A stretch of 64,000 nt of DNA. Origin: Gloeopeniophorella convolvens. Taxonomy: Eukaryota; Basidiomycota; Agaricomycetes; Russulales. The DNA lies in the NCBI GenBank assembly GCA_022496205.1, contig WTXD01000009.1, positions 620,001 to 684,000 of the forward strand, written 5' to 3'. The stretch's first letter is position 1. Every line of letters begins with the position of its first letter. The position numbers and the translations under genes are program-made. This document shows, piece by piece, positions 39,601 through 50,181 of the stretch. A model generated the notes under the pieces. That model searched no databases. It had not been told where the DNA came from and worked only from the letters and a program-made list of their open reading frames with translations.

Positions 39601-42550
39601 CGAAGGGGTCGACGAGCGGGTCTGCAATGAGATACCTCCCCATGCATACGTAACAGGCGGAATGACGGGGGCGGACGGGATGGGGGAGAGCGCCTTCTCC
39701 GGCGGGGACGCCGCGGGAATGGGAGACGTCGACGCCATCGGGGTCGGGTCGGACGAAACGCCGCCGCCAAACGCGTACTCGGACGTCGTGCTCGAGTGGT
39801 CGTCCTCCACCGTGAGGTTGCCCTCGAAGCACTCCGCAGCGCCCGCGCCGGCCGGCTCTTCAACTTCCTCGTCAGACTCAGACTCGTCGTCGGCCATCTC
39901 CAAAACCTGGCCGACGCGCTCTTCCCACTCTTGCCGCACCTTCTCAGAGTAGCGTATGGTGTTCTGCAGACGCACGACGGTGTCGATCTTCTGACGCATC
40001 ACACGCTCGGCGTCCTGGACAAGCTGTCCGAGACCGTTATCGGCCGTGGTCGGCTTGAGCCAGTTGCGGACCTGCGTGATCTTCCGTTCCGAGCCTGGCG
40101 ATAACAAGCGTTGCCGCTCAATGGGCTCCTTGGCCTCGTCCTCCTTCAGTGCGGGTACAGCAATCTCCAACGCGACCTGCAAGATGTCGTCCAGCTGCTC
40201 GAGTATGCGCCGCTGCATCTTCTTGACACCAAAACGATGCATTTTATTGATGCGGAAAAGATGCAAGGGTGATGGGGAGCTCGGGGAACTCGAAGGCGAA
40301 AGAATGGGAAGACCACGGTACTCGGGCGTGGTCACCGGAGACGAGCGGTCCAAAGCAATCGAGATGTCGCGGATCGTGTTGCGAAGCTCCGTTATCGACT
40401 CATTGCATTCACCAATCTCGGCTTCCAGTCGATGGGTCTCGCTGCATGTCTCGTTGTGCTTCTCGAAATACCACTGGGGGATGTTGTTTTCGCAGATGCG
40501 ACATAAGATCGGCGTGACGTTAATTGGCCGCTGGAAAGGTAGGGGCGTGGTGGGCTCCTCGACCGCGGTGTCGATCACAAGATTGTCAAGGTCGGCGGCA
40601 GTCTGTGGGGATGGTTGTTGTGGCTCGGCATCCTCTTCAACGTGGATAAAGGGCTGTAGGTACTCGGGGGCCCCGGAGGGTTTCATCACCCACATGGTGT
40701 GTGAGAGGGCGCCGGTTTCCCTGTCGGTCATCAACATACCCTTGCCTTCCACAGCCTGGTAGAGCGCATTGTCGCGGTCGTCCCGGTCATCAAATGGTTC
40801 CACCCGAAGATAGAATCGAACTTCCACGGTATGGGAATCGTCTTCCTGCAACCTCTGGGTTGCCGTCTGAAACACAGAGACATCTTGAGGTGCGAGGAAG
40901 CGAGATATCCGCGAGCCCTGCAGGTCGTCGGGGTCCGAACTGGAGGAGATACAGTCAGGCACTTTCGACGAAGCCAGGGGCGTCGGAAGAAGAAGCAGAA
41001 AAAAAAACATACCCGACGACAACCTCCCACGCATAGTTCAGCCACATGATATGATCACCATCCAAGTTGAGCTCCATAACGATGTTGCGACTCTGTGCTG
41101 TCTCGGCCTGGAGCCGTAAGCGCTCTGTTGCCAACACTCGCGCCGACTCAGCCGTGTCTAGGGTCTTTGATGATGAAGCCCTCGATGGCTCAGGCGGCGC
41201 CAGGGACATGGGCTGCATCTCGTCCCGCGGCCGCTTGCCCTGGCTGGTCGGGCGAGACAGGCGCAATCGAGGATCCTCTTCGGGAGCGAGACGAGGTGTG
41301 GGCGCAGGTGGGGGCACCTGTTCATCTGCGGGCTTCATGACGAAGAGGAGGGCCTCGTCTTGCTCGTCGTCGTTATCGTCAAAGTTCCAAAACTGCTTCT
41401 CGGCCTCCCACCACTCGAGGACACGACTGAGACCAGCGACGGCCAGGAGGACCTGGACGTACCAGTTGCGGCCATGCCAGTCGGGGTGGTCGTCCCAGGC
41501 CTTGCCGATGGACTGGACCCTCTGCACGATGGATTCGACGCACTTGGGTTGGGCAGTGAGCTGCGCGACGGTCATATCAGTGACGTCGGTCGCGACAGAT
41601 ATGAGTTCATAAAGATTGGTCATGATAGGGTCAACGGGGTCGTCAATGAGGATGCGAGAAGAACGGCGATTGGTAGATGAAGCAGGATTGGAAAGAGACT
41701 CGGAGAAACTGGAATGATTGTTGGGGGGCAGAGGCGAGCGGGAACGAGAGGTGGACCGGGAACTATGGCCGGAGCGGGTGGGGCGGATTGGGATGTGAAT
41801 TGAGCGGGAGAGGCGGCGAGAGGCAATGCCTCCGCCTGACCACGACCCGTTGGCGGCATTTCCCTTTCGCGGACTCGTGGCGCCCTCGCCCGATTGCGAA
41901 GATCCGACAGGAGGGCTAGGCGCAGCAGCACCAGCACCAGCACCAGCAGAGGGGACGGAGGTCTTGTCCCAAGAGATAGTGGCCTGCCTGCGAATGACGC
42001 TGGGACTGGAGGACGAAAGGGAGGCTGCAAGAAGGCCCGGGGAGGAGGAGGAATGGGTTAGAGTGGGAGGGGTACGGCTGGTGCCGTCGAGGGACGCACG
42101 ATGTCGACTGTGTTGGCCTTCGAGCTCGGCCTCATAGCCGCCATCTGAGCTGGCGTCATCTGAGAGGAGGGCGGACCTGGGCTCTGCCTGCTGAAGGACA
42201 AAGGCGTCGCGGAGAGAATCAGGATCAGCCGAGTGAAAGTCGCGCTCGCGTTCCCGCTCGCGCTGTTCCCGCTCGAGCTCGCGCTCAAGCTCGCCTTCGC
42301 GGAGACGCTCCTCAAAAAAAGCGGTGATGGAATTTGTGACACGCTGGAGCTCCTTGTCGCAGTCCTGCTTCGCAGCCTTGAGGCGTCGGGTTACGTGTCT
42401 GCGGACAAAAGGCATGGAGACGGTGTTTGAACCCGAACCATGGGCACTGCTCGAGCTGACGGATGGAGCGACGACGGGGGGGAGGGCGGACTCTGGGGAG
42501 AAAACGAGTGGGCTTGGGGGCTGGCGACGGGGCGGGAGAGACTCGGACAT
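36630..42550 (-). CDS. RIM15: Rim15-type Greatwall kinase with PAS-like region, zinc finger and receiver domain
   Basis: Large AGC-family kinase controlling entry into quiescence; in yeast it acts below TORC1/Sch9 and PKA and phosphorylates endosulfines. The order is: Ser/Pro-rich N-terminus; an ERER-rich charged helix; a region with WHGRNWYVQVLLAVAGLSRV; a PAS-like region (IMWLNYAWEVVVG joined to SDPDDLQGSRISRFLAPQDV); a zinc finger PILCRICENNIPQWYFEKHN ending ETC; and the kinase (FEIIKPISKGAFGSVFLSK, YAIKVLKKAD, HRDLKPDNLL, LTDFGLSRIG). A long insert precedes FVGTPDYLAPE, typical of Rim15/Greatwall. The C-terminal response-regulator receiver reads CLLAEDNPITAKIIETLL, FDCILMDLHMPV (phospho-acceptor Asp), IIAVSAYSG and SLAKPLQKADL (conserved Lys). 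Many introns; the borders tested (inside HRDLKP and after VVVG) hold frame. The protein ends NAKAITTR. Confidence 0.93.
41922..41950 (+). repeat. (AGCACC)n microsatellite
   Basis: About four tandem AGCACC/CCAGCA units inside the RIM15 N-terminal exon, encoding Gly/Ala repeats on the minus strand. Confidence 0.75.
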
Positions 42551-42790
42551 GGGGGTAGGGAGATGGACGCGCCGGGTGGGCGCACACGCCGGGCGGGGGG
42601 CGGGGGAGAGGGAGTATATGCGGGTGTGAGGGATGTCGGGTGGAGGAGGAGGAAGAGAGCGAAGGGCTGAGGCGGGAATGTCTGGCCAAGACTGAGGCTG
42701 GCTGAGGTCGTCTGAGATGATCCTGGCCCGCTAACTCGGCTCGCGTGGTCACAGCCTGTCCCGGGTCCCGCTCTTCCCTCTCTTGCACAC
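42551..42790. promoter_or_regulatory. Bidirectional promoter, RIM15 and RSM18
   Basis: 240 bp between divergent start codons. The RSM18-proximal half has a pyrimidine-rich stretch (CTCTTCCCTCTCTTG). No TATA box. Confidence 0.45.
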
Positions 42791-43517
42791 ATGTTCGCCC
42801 TCGCACGCCGCTCCCTCTCCAAGCGTGCGCTCTTCGCGTCCCCCGCACCCGTCCAGACAGCCACCTATGCCAAGCGACGCGACCTCGCCAGAGCGAGGGA
42901 GCTCGAGCGCGACGACGACGGCGTCATCGACCAGGCAAAGGCCTCCGCAGACAGCCTCGCCAACATCACCACCATCCTCGACAACGCCGACATGACCACC
43001 GCGCCCCAGTCCTCCTCCTTTGCCGGCAAGCTTCTTCTCCGTCGTTTCACCCGTCTGCCCCGCTCACGGTCCCGTTCTTCTAGCCGGTGCCACGTTCGAG
43101 CGTGCTCGCCGAGGCAGACTCGCCCAGGACGTCCGCGTACGTGCCCCTCCACGTCCGTGTCCGTGTCCGTGTCCTCACTTCCCCCAGTTCCTCAAACCCA
43201 CCGATCTGCTTCCCCACGATGACCCCTTCCGCCGGCGCCGTTCCCTCGTGGGGCCCGCCGCCGCAGAATCCCGCAGGAACGACTGGTTCCACCAGCTCGG
43301 CATCGACCCCCTCGCCGAAGCCACGAACCCGCAGCTGCTCTCTTACTTTGTCTCCTCCATGGGCAAAATGAAGAACCGCTCTGAGACCAAGCTCACATGG
43401 CGCACCCAGCGCCGCCTCTCCAAGGCCGTTCGCAGAGCCAAAATGATGGGCATCATGCCCATCCTCAACAAACATATCCCATCTTACTTTAGAGACGCGT
43501 CCGCCTTCCCAATGTAA
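42791..43517 (+). CDS. RSM18: Mitochondrial small ribosomal subunit protein bS18m
   Basis: Component of the mitochondrial ribosome small subunit. The first exon encodes a presequence-like N-terminus (MFALARRSLSKRALFASPAP). The last exon holds the bS18 core: FLKPTDLLPHDDPFRRRRSL, the helix YFVSSMGKMKNRSETKLTWR and QRRLSKAVRRAKMMGIMPIL, matching the bacterial S18 pattern of ...K...R..T.L..K.QR...KAIKRAR..GL.P. Three exons: intron 1 appears to use a GC donor (43026-43083, GC-AG), joining SSSFA to GATFERARRGRLAQD; intron 2 starts GTACGT after QDVR and ends CCCAG before FLKP. Both keep frame. Confidence 0.88.
43026..43083 (+). other. GC-AG intron in RSM18
   Basis: 58 nt starting GCAAGC and ending TTCTTCTAG. 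No GT donor in the same phase nearby joins the two coding exons, and the GC donor yields an in-frame junction (GCC G / CC GGT). GC-AG is a known minor class of U2 introns. Confidence 0.6.
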
Positions 43518-44222
43518 ATACCTAGAACCTTTTTCTCCCGCCGTGCTCCACGCTTTAATTTCACCCTGCGCTTCCCTGGCGTGCACACGTACGGCTCGCG
43601 TGTCACATCACGCTCTGCATGTCTCGCTGCCGTGCCAGGCGAGTGCCAAGTCGCAACTTGGGTAACCATGCCTCTCGTCGGATCCACTCGCCATGTGCGG
43701 TCTTTACAGCCGCCACCCGCTCGGGGCTTGATGGCACACATTGCGCCCATCTCACGGTCGCGTTGCCCCCGCTCGATCCCGTCGGGGGTACGCCTTTGAC
43801 TCTTGGGCGCACCGCATCACGTTCCGGGTCCCATGATGCTATTTTCGTGCCTGAGCTGGGAGCATTTCGCTCTTGATCGGAGAGCTTAATGGCCCAGAAT
43901 TCTGTCAGTGGCACAGGTGAGAATCAGCTTTCGCCACGACCCTTGCCCATGATCCATGATGCTCCGATGAGGTCAGCTCACACTCAGGACTCGCCCAGAG
44001 CCTCGAACCCGAAGCGAGCCCCCGCATCACCACGCTGCTGCCTTATCTCAGCGCCTGAGCGATGTCCATTCAATTGCCCGGGTGTTCCAGTGCGCTGCGG
44101 GTCTCATTCCCTGAGAGCTTCGACAGGCTTCGGCCCCCCCAGCGCGGGCCGCGGCTCCAGGGGGAGTTATGAAATGGTGTACACTAGGGAATGAACATGA
44201 CCAAGACTGAATCAATACAACC
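43518..44222. other. Convergent spacer between RSM18 and RPN11
   Basis: About 700 bp holding two 3' ends. Open frames on both strands lack recognisable content. No tRNA found. Confidence 0.45.
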
Positions 44223-45425
44223 TCACAACTCCGCAAGGAGCATGGTCCCCAGGTTTTGGACCACCTGATCTCCCATCGCCTTCTCCACGGCTTCTTCTAG
44301 GTGCCGCTTGGGATCCTGCTTGCCGACATGTCTTGTCTTGAGCTGCTCTGCCGTCAGCGTCGCTTCCTCTTGCAACGACTTGTTGTATGCTCCGGACAGC
44401 GCAAGCATTGACTAGGGCATTTGTCAATGCCCCTGTCACGGGTGGCCGTCAAGCGCGGCACGCACCTTGATCGCCCCCTCGTTACCCTCTTTGTGTAGCT
44501 TAAAGTCGCGCAGCTTAAGTCCCTCCGTCCAGTTCCGCTTGTGCAGATTCATGAGCATCGCCTGCTCGAGCTCGGTCTTGCGGTAGTTGACCGCTATCGA
44601 GTAGTAGTGCCGGTTCAGCCCGTGAATGAGGGCTTGGATCGAGGGCTTGTTGATGTGTCCGATATTAGACGTGGTCTGGCGAGGCTCCTGGCCTGATAAC
44701 ACCGATTGCGGCGTGATGGTTCGGAACGCGTCGATAACGACTTTGCCCTTGACCGACTGGATAGGATCAATCACCACAGCAACAGAACGTGGGTCGAGCG
44801 ACTCGAACGACTGCAAAACGGCTAAATTACGGCGTCGGCGCGGTGGGGACGGGACGCACCTGCTGCGTCTGTACGTCAACGCTCGACAGCCAGCAGCCAA
44901 AGCCAGGGTGTGAGTGATACCAGCCGACGACCATTTCCGGCCTAATGCGCGCGTCTGTTCAGAAGGGCTCGCGGCGCCCAGGAAAGCACGCAGACGCACC
45001 GGCCGGTCTGCTTGAGCATATCGACCATCTTGGTCTGGAACACGTGGTCCACGGACTCGACCGAGACGGTCGTGCCTGACTGGGGCATGGCAAAGACGTC
45101 GATGACCTGCACGGTGTACTCGTCCACGAATTCGCCGAGCATGAGGCCCATGACTTCCATCGGGACGCCGGCGCGTCCGTGTTTAAGCATCTGCAGAGGC
45201 AGTGAGATGCGCGTATGGCGGGAGAAAGACGGCGCCGGGACAGACCTTGAGGAGGGCGAGCGAGGAGATGTGTATGACTTCGCCACTGGGGTATGCGCGT
45301 CGGTGTTAGCGTTGGCGAGAACGCGCGAGCACGCACTTGTCCGGAACCGACGACTCTTGCGGTGGGCCGTTGGCCTGGTTTCCGCGCACAGCCTGCGCGA
45401 GCATACGCTCAAAGTTTGAGTCCAT
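44223..45425 (-). CDS. RPN11: 26S proteasome deubiquitinase Rpn11 (PSMD14)
   Basis: Zinc-dependent JAMM/MPN+ isopeptidase of the proteasome lid that removes ubiquitin chains from substrates during degradation. The start [20 protein letters not shown] leads to [20 protein letters not shown] and [20 protein letters not shown]. The catalytic motif is complete, [20 protein letters not shown] (HxHx7SxxD). It is followed by [60 protein letters not shown], and the C-terminal helices [20 protein letters not shown] and [20 protein letters not shown]. Length is about 310 residues, as usual. Roughly five introns. The short divergent promoter with the next gene contains two TTTGGCGC boxes. Confidence 0.96.
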
Positions 45426-45491
45426 GGTGGTGTTGCAGACAGATGAGATCGGTGCGCCCCCGACGCTCGCCCAGCTGACGCGTCGCGGATG

Positions 45492-45511
45492 TTTGGCGCG
45501 TTGTTTGGCGC
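45492..45511. promoter_or_regulatory. Two TTTGGCGC boxes in the RPN11 divergent promoter
   Basis: Direct repeat of TTTGGCGC at 45492-45499 and 45504-45511, 12 bp apart (start to start), inside the 131-bp gap between divergent start codons. The sequence matches the E2F/SBF-like consensus TTTSSCGC. Function is inferred only. Confidence 0.35.
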
Positions 45512-45556
45512 ATCTGGGGGTGGCATAGAGGGGAACGCGGGCCGGGCATCCGCAAG

Positions 45557-47395
45557 ATGTCTGGCAGCAGCGAACTCAGTGACGCGCTCAACCCGTTCGC
45601 AGGACAGCAGCGGCAGGCTCGCTATCTGGACCAGCAGCAGGTCTACTCCGCCGCTCTCCCGACCGCGCCGGTCCCTACTCTCGCTCCCTTCGTTCCTCAT
45701 CGCAGCGAGCTCGAGTATGCCATCGCGGAACCCCCGCCGCCCCCCAAGTACGCCCGCTTTCTGCACATCCGTCTCCCGTGCCCGTCCGTCTTGACGTTCG
45801 TCGCCTAGGCCGCGGAACGACGTCAGCCAGGTCATACAGGAGCTGCTCCGCGCCCTCGCGGCCACGCGCCAGGCGCAGGAGAGCGAGAACCGGCGCAGAA
45901 CAGCTTGGGAGCAGGAGCTCGAGGCCAAGTACCACCAGCGCCAGGCAGAGAACGAGACCCAGCTCGCCGAGATGAAGCGTGAGATCGCCTACCTCAAGGC
46001 CTGCGTCGCGACGCTCCTCCACGAGCGGGGCCAGAGCGGGGACTCGTTTGGCAGACCGGGGTCGCCTCCGCTCGCTGCGTTCCCCGCGTCTGGGTCCGGC
46101 CTGCAGGAAGTCTCCATGTTCGCCGCACTCGACGACGCCGGCTCCGAGCGGCAGCAGGGCCAGTCGTCGATGTTGGTCGACCTGCCGTCCCATTCGCCTT
46201 CTCCAGCCCCGACCGGCCGTAAGAGACCGACACCCTCTCTAAGTCCCGAAGAGAGCGATTCAGACGGGTCTGAGAGCGACACGTTTGGGTCGTCCAGCGG
46301 GGAAAGACCGAGTAAACGAACGAACAACCACGACAAGCGGTGCTATACCATCCAGGTGAAGCGCGCTGCCCTCTCTATGCCATCACTCGCTGAACGGGTC
46401 CACAGACCGCTGTGCGCAGACATGTATATCGTGTTTTGGGAATCAATCCCGAGGACGATCTGCCTCCCACCCATTATGAGGGTCTGCCCTTGGGCGACGA
46501 CGAGCCCGTCCGCTTCGTCTGGGAGAAGACAGTCAAACAATCCAAGCACAACGCTCTCATGAGGGATCGTGTCGTAGCTGACCTCAAGGCCAACCGGAGA
46601 ATCTACAGACATGTGCCAGACGCGGACTTTACGCCCAAGGCGATCGCGGCAGCCTTCGATCAGGCGTTCTCAACCTTCCGCCAGAAGTACAAGGCCCAAA
46701 TGGACCCTGCTGTTTCATTGTCCGTCAAGACGAGAGGGGATCAGAAAGCAATGAAGTCGCGTCGCCTGCATCGGAAGAAGCTGGTGTGCAATTCTTCTCT
46801 CGGTCGCACCGGGCGCAGAGCGCTCACCGTTTCGCAGAAGCGAGAGCTGAGGATCTCTATGAGAGAGAAGACCCAAGCTTTCGATCATCCGACATTTAAT
46901 GCTGCCATGGAGCTCGAGTGCATGTCGTCCGAAGAGTCCGACGACGAGTCCAAGCCGGGCGTCGCCGTGAAAGATAAAGTGCTCGTCGTGCGCGGGTTAC
47001 CCTGGCGAAGCGACCGACTGCTCAGGTTCTACGCCATCCTCGACGAGGACGAACGGATCGACAAGAGCCTCAAGCCGAAGCGCGGCCTCGGGCGCCGCGA
47101 GCGGAACGAGGGCCCGCCCAAACGCGGGCTCACGATCCCGCCAAAGGGCGTCGCGAGCTGGATGATCAGCCGCCGCTGGCTGCGCGACATGCAGGTCGCG
47201 CAGCCGGAGGTGGCGAGGGCCGTGCGGGAGCTCGTGCTGGACCCTCCGGGGTTCGACTGGGCAGAGTTCGACGCACTGGGGTACGAGACGGACGACGAGC
47301 AGATACCGATGGACACTGCGCTGCAGTCGGCCCCGCACAGTTCGGGTCGCATTCACCCTCTTTCCGTACGAGTAGTACCAGCTATTCGCTTGTAG
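45557..47395 (+). CDS. Uncharacterised coiled-coil protein with conserved-looking C-terminal domain
   Basis: No known function recognised. Exon 1 ([20 protein letters not shown] ... PPPPPK) splices to [20 protein letters not shown] and a long coiled coil ([40 protein letters not shown]). A Ser/Pro/acidic linker with a basic patch ([13 protein letters not shown]) follows. The intron GTGCTA...GTGCGCAG joins DKR to [20 protein letters not shown], the start of a roughly 325-residue C-terminal region with [40 protein letters not shown], an acidic cluster [12 protein letters not shown], and [20 protein letters not shown]. The basic stretches and linker suggest a nuclear protein. I know of no named family; this looks like a fungus- or mushroom-restricted protein. 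Confidence 0.75.
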
Positions 47396-47524
47396 ACGCG
47401 TTGGCGCACACATGAACATGATGACGCGCGTGACGCGCTCATTAACATGCATGACGACAGCGGGCCGGGCAGCCCGACACATCGGTGCAGCCAACGCCGC
47501 CTTCGCGTCTTGCTCCATCACTGC

Positions 47525-49942
47525 ATGTCAGAGTCCTCACCACACAAAGGCAAGTATCCCGCGCGTTCGCCCTCGCTCGTCCGCTCATTTCCGCCGCCCA
47601 GATGCAAACGCGGGTCCCGTGACCGCGCCCGAGACCGTCTCTTGTGCGTATCCTTCGCGTCAAGGTCCCTCTCCCTCCTGCCAGCTCAAGCATCTAGCCA
47701 GTCCGCAGTCGCGCGAAAGAGTTCGTCGAGCTCCATGACCAGGTCCAAGTGCGTAACCCGTCTCTGGCGGCGCTCGACATGCTCACAGCCACAGACGAGC
47801 ATCGGCCTGCTCGACTCCCTCGAGACGTTCCTCTCCACGTTCCAACGCGACCTGTCCGCGGTGTCTGGCCAGATATCCGACCTCCAGTCACGCAGCCGCG
47901 ACATCGAGGCAAGGCTCCGGAGCCGCAAGGTGCGCACACCCCGCACCGCTACGCCACCCGTCGCGATCCGTGACCGCTGGCCGCGCCCAGAAAATCGAGA
48001 AGCCGCTGGCCAACCTCATCACGGACCTGACGGTACCCCCGAGCCTCGCCACCACCATCCTCGACACGGACGTCGGCGAGGCGTGGGTTCCCATGATCAC
48101 CGACTTTGAGTGGCGGCTGGAGAACCTCAAGGCACGCGGGCGCGTCCGTGCGGCGCGGGACCTCGGCGAGGTCGCAGAGGGGCTGCGGATAGTGGTATGT
48201 TTCCCCCCTCGGCTCTCACCGCGTTACGCGTTCATGATAGGTGACGCTTCCCAGGCCGCGACAAAGCTGCGCGCGTTCTTCCTTGCCCTGCTGCAGCCCA
48301 TCCGCACAAGCATGACCACGAACATGCATGTCGTGCAGACAACCGTCTTCCTCAAGTACCGTCCGCTGTACGCGTTCCTGCTTCGGCACGCAGCGAACGT
48401 CGCCACAGAGGTGCAGAAGGCGTACGTCGCCACGGCGCGCACGTACTACGAGACGGGCTTCCGGCGGTACATGCGCAGCCTCGGTTGGGTCAAGGTCCGT
48501 GCGCACCGCGCGGTGTGCTCGGGAGCTAGGCTTTGCTGAACATGTGCCCAGGCGAGGTCCACGGAGAAAGACACCGGGTTGGTGTCTGGGGCGGTCGATG
48601 CAGAGAAGCAGACTGACGCTTATCTCGAGCGGCTGAACTACTCTCGTATTGAAGGGCCTGGAGTCACGCTGACCTACATGGCCGACGACAAGTCCCATGT
48701 AACTCACTCTTCACGCGCTTCGGTTCTGCATCATCGACCGTACTGACGTCATTCCTTCCTCCGCAGAAAGAGGACGCAGAAGCCCTGCTGCGGTCCGCTC
48801 TCCTGGTGCTGATGGACAACGGCACCTCTGAATACGCCTTTGTCACCACGTTCTTCGCGCCCGAGCCCAGTCCGCCGATCGCGCAGACGCCCACGGTCGT
48901 CAGCAGTCACCTGTTCTCCCCCACCTCGCTCTCTGCGATTCTGCCTGCCGATGACGCAGTCTCAACGCCTGCCACGGACGTCTTCCCGACGCCACGCGCC
49001 AGGGAACGCACGGAAAGCCTATTCAGCACCGACAGCCAGCCGCCAATATCTCGTCTCTCGAGGGAAGAGCAGGCCGCGCTGAACGCCATATGGAAGCAGA
49101 TCATGGACCCAGCCTTAGAACACGCGAAGGTGCGTTCACGCCGCCAGGCATCCACCCTTCTGTATTCATGTGTGCTTACAATGACGGCAGACGTTCACAC
49201 AATTTGTCCTGGAACCTCTGCCTCCCGTAATCCCCCTCCTCACCATGATCCGACTTACAGAAGAGGTCATGGGTGAGGTCCAGAAGCGCGGCTGCCAGCC
49301 GCTCGAAACGTTCCTCTTTGGCCTCCGGCTGCAGATGTGGCCCCTCTTCCAAAAGGCGATGACCGACCAAATCGAGGCGGTCAAGAAGCTCGCAGAGGGC
49401 GCTACGGGGGGCTACTTCCGCCGCGCGGCTGCAACGAGTGACGCATCGATATCCACTGTGAGTCCGCGAGGGCGTGCGTGTGTGCGCGCGCCCACCACAG
49501 GCAACGCTGACGCACGCGTGCAGATCTGCAAGCGCTACGTGGTGCTCTTCCTTTGCCTCGTGATGTTGACGGCGCAGAATGAGGAGACCATGATTTTCTC
49601 AAAGTGCGCTTCTGTGGCTCGCCTGCGTGACGCGCGCCCCGTCTGACCGCCTGCCACCCCGCCAGCCTGCTTCGCCTCCGGCAGGAGCTCACGAAATTAA
49701 TAGAGGTGCACACAGATAAGCTTTCCGAGGCGTCTGCCCGGGCCAAGGCTCGATCAGCGGTGTTTGAAGAGCTTCTGCAGGGCCTGACGGTGCGGGCAAA
49801 GTCACCGCGCTCAGCTGACGTCTCGAACTCACTCGCGATGCAGCGTGCCTTCCGCTCCGCGCCCGGCCATCCGAAAGCGCAGAGCGAGCTGGCTTACTGG
49901 CGGGAGAAAGAGGAGAGTGCGCGCAACCAGAACCTACGGTAG
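47525..49942 (+). CDS. VPS52: GARP/EARP tethering complex subunit Vps52
   Basis: Subunit of the GARP complex that tethers endosome-derived vesicles at the trans-Golgi. Spliced start: MSESSPHK-DANAGPVTAPETVS-FRSRAKEFVELHDQVQ-TSIGLLDSLETFLSTFQRD, where AKEFVELHDQVQ is the conserved N-terminal Vps52 helix. It continues LSAVSGQISDLQSRSRDIEA with RLRSRK spliced to KIEKPLANLITDLTVPPSLA, VGEAWVPMITDFEWRLENLK, LQPIRTSMTTNMHVVQTTVF, VQKAYVATARTYYETGFRRY, LERLNYSRIEGPGVTLTYM and, near the end, QPLETFLFGLRLQMWPLFQK. The first intron uses a GC donor (47550-47601). Other introns, for example after SRSRK-type ends and after EGLRIV, have GT-AG borders. The tail is hydrophilic and ends ARNQNLR. Confidence 0.9.
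47550..47601 (+). other. GC-AG intron in VPS52
   Basis: 52 nt, donor AG/GCAAGT (the ideal GC-intron context) and acceptor CCGCCCAG. It gives the in-frame junction HK-D-ANAG, and the next intron (GTGCGT at 47644 to the CCAG ending at 47701) then leads into the conserved AKEFVELHDQ exon. Confidence 0.6.
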
Positions 49943-50181
49943 ACCACGATGATGTTTCTGGAGATAGGGATGAGATAATATATAGGGGTTGTGAAAGGCA
50001 AGCGAGAGCCTGTGCTACCGATCATGCGAGTGAAATGTCCTGGACCCTAATGAACCTGAATAAATAGACAGCAAGGTTTCCAAATATCGTAGTTGAATAA
50101 GAGGAAGGGTGTCAAGGGTGTGCCCTATGACTTGTATGGGGGAACCAATGTTGAAGGTTTGCTGAGGGTAGGAATATCAAG

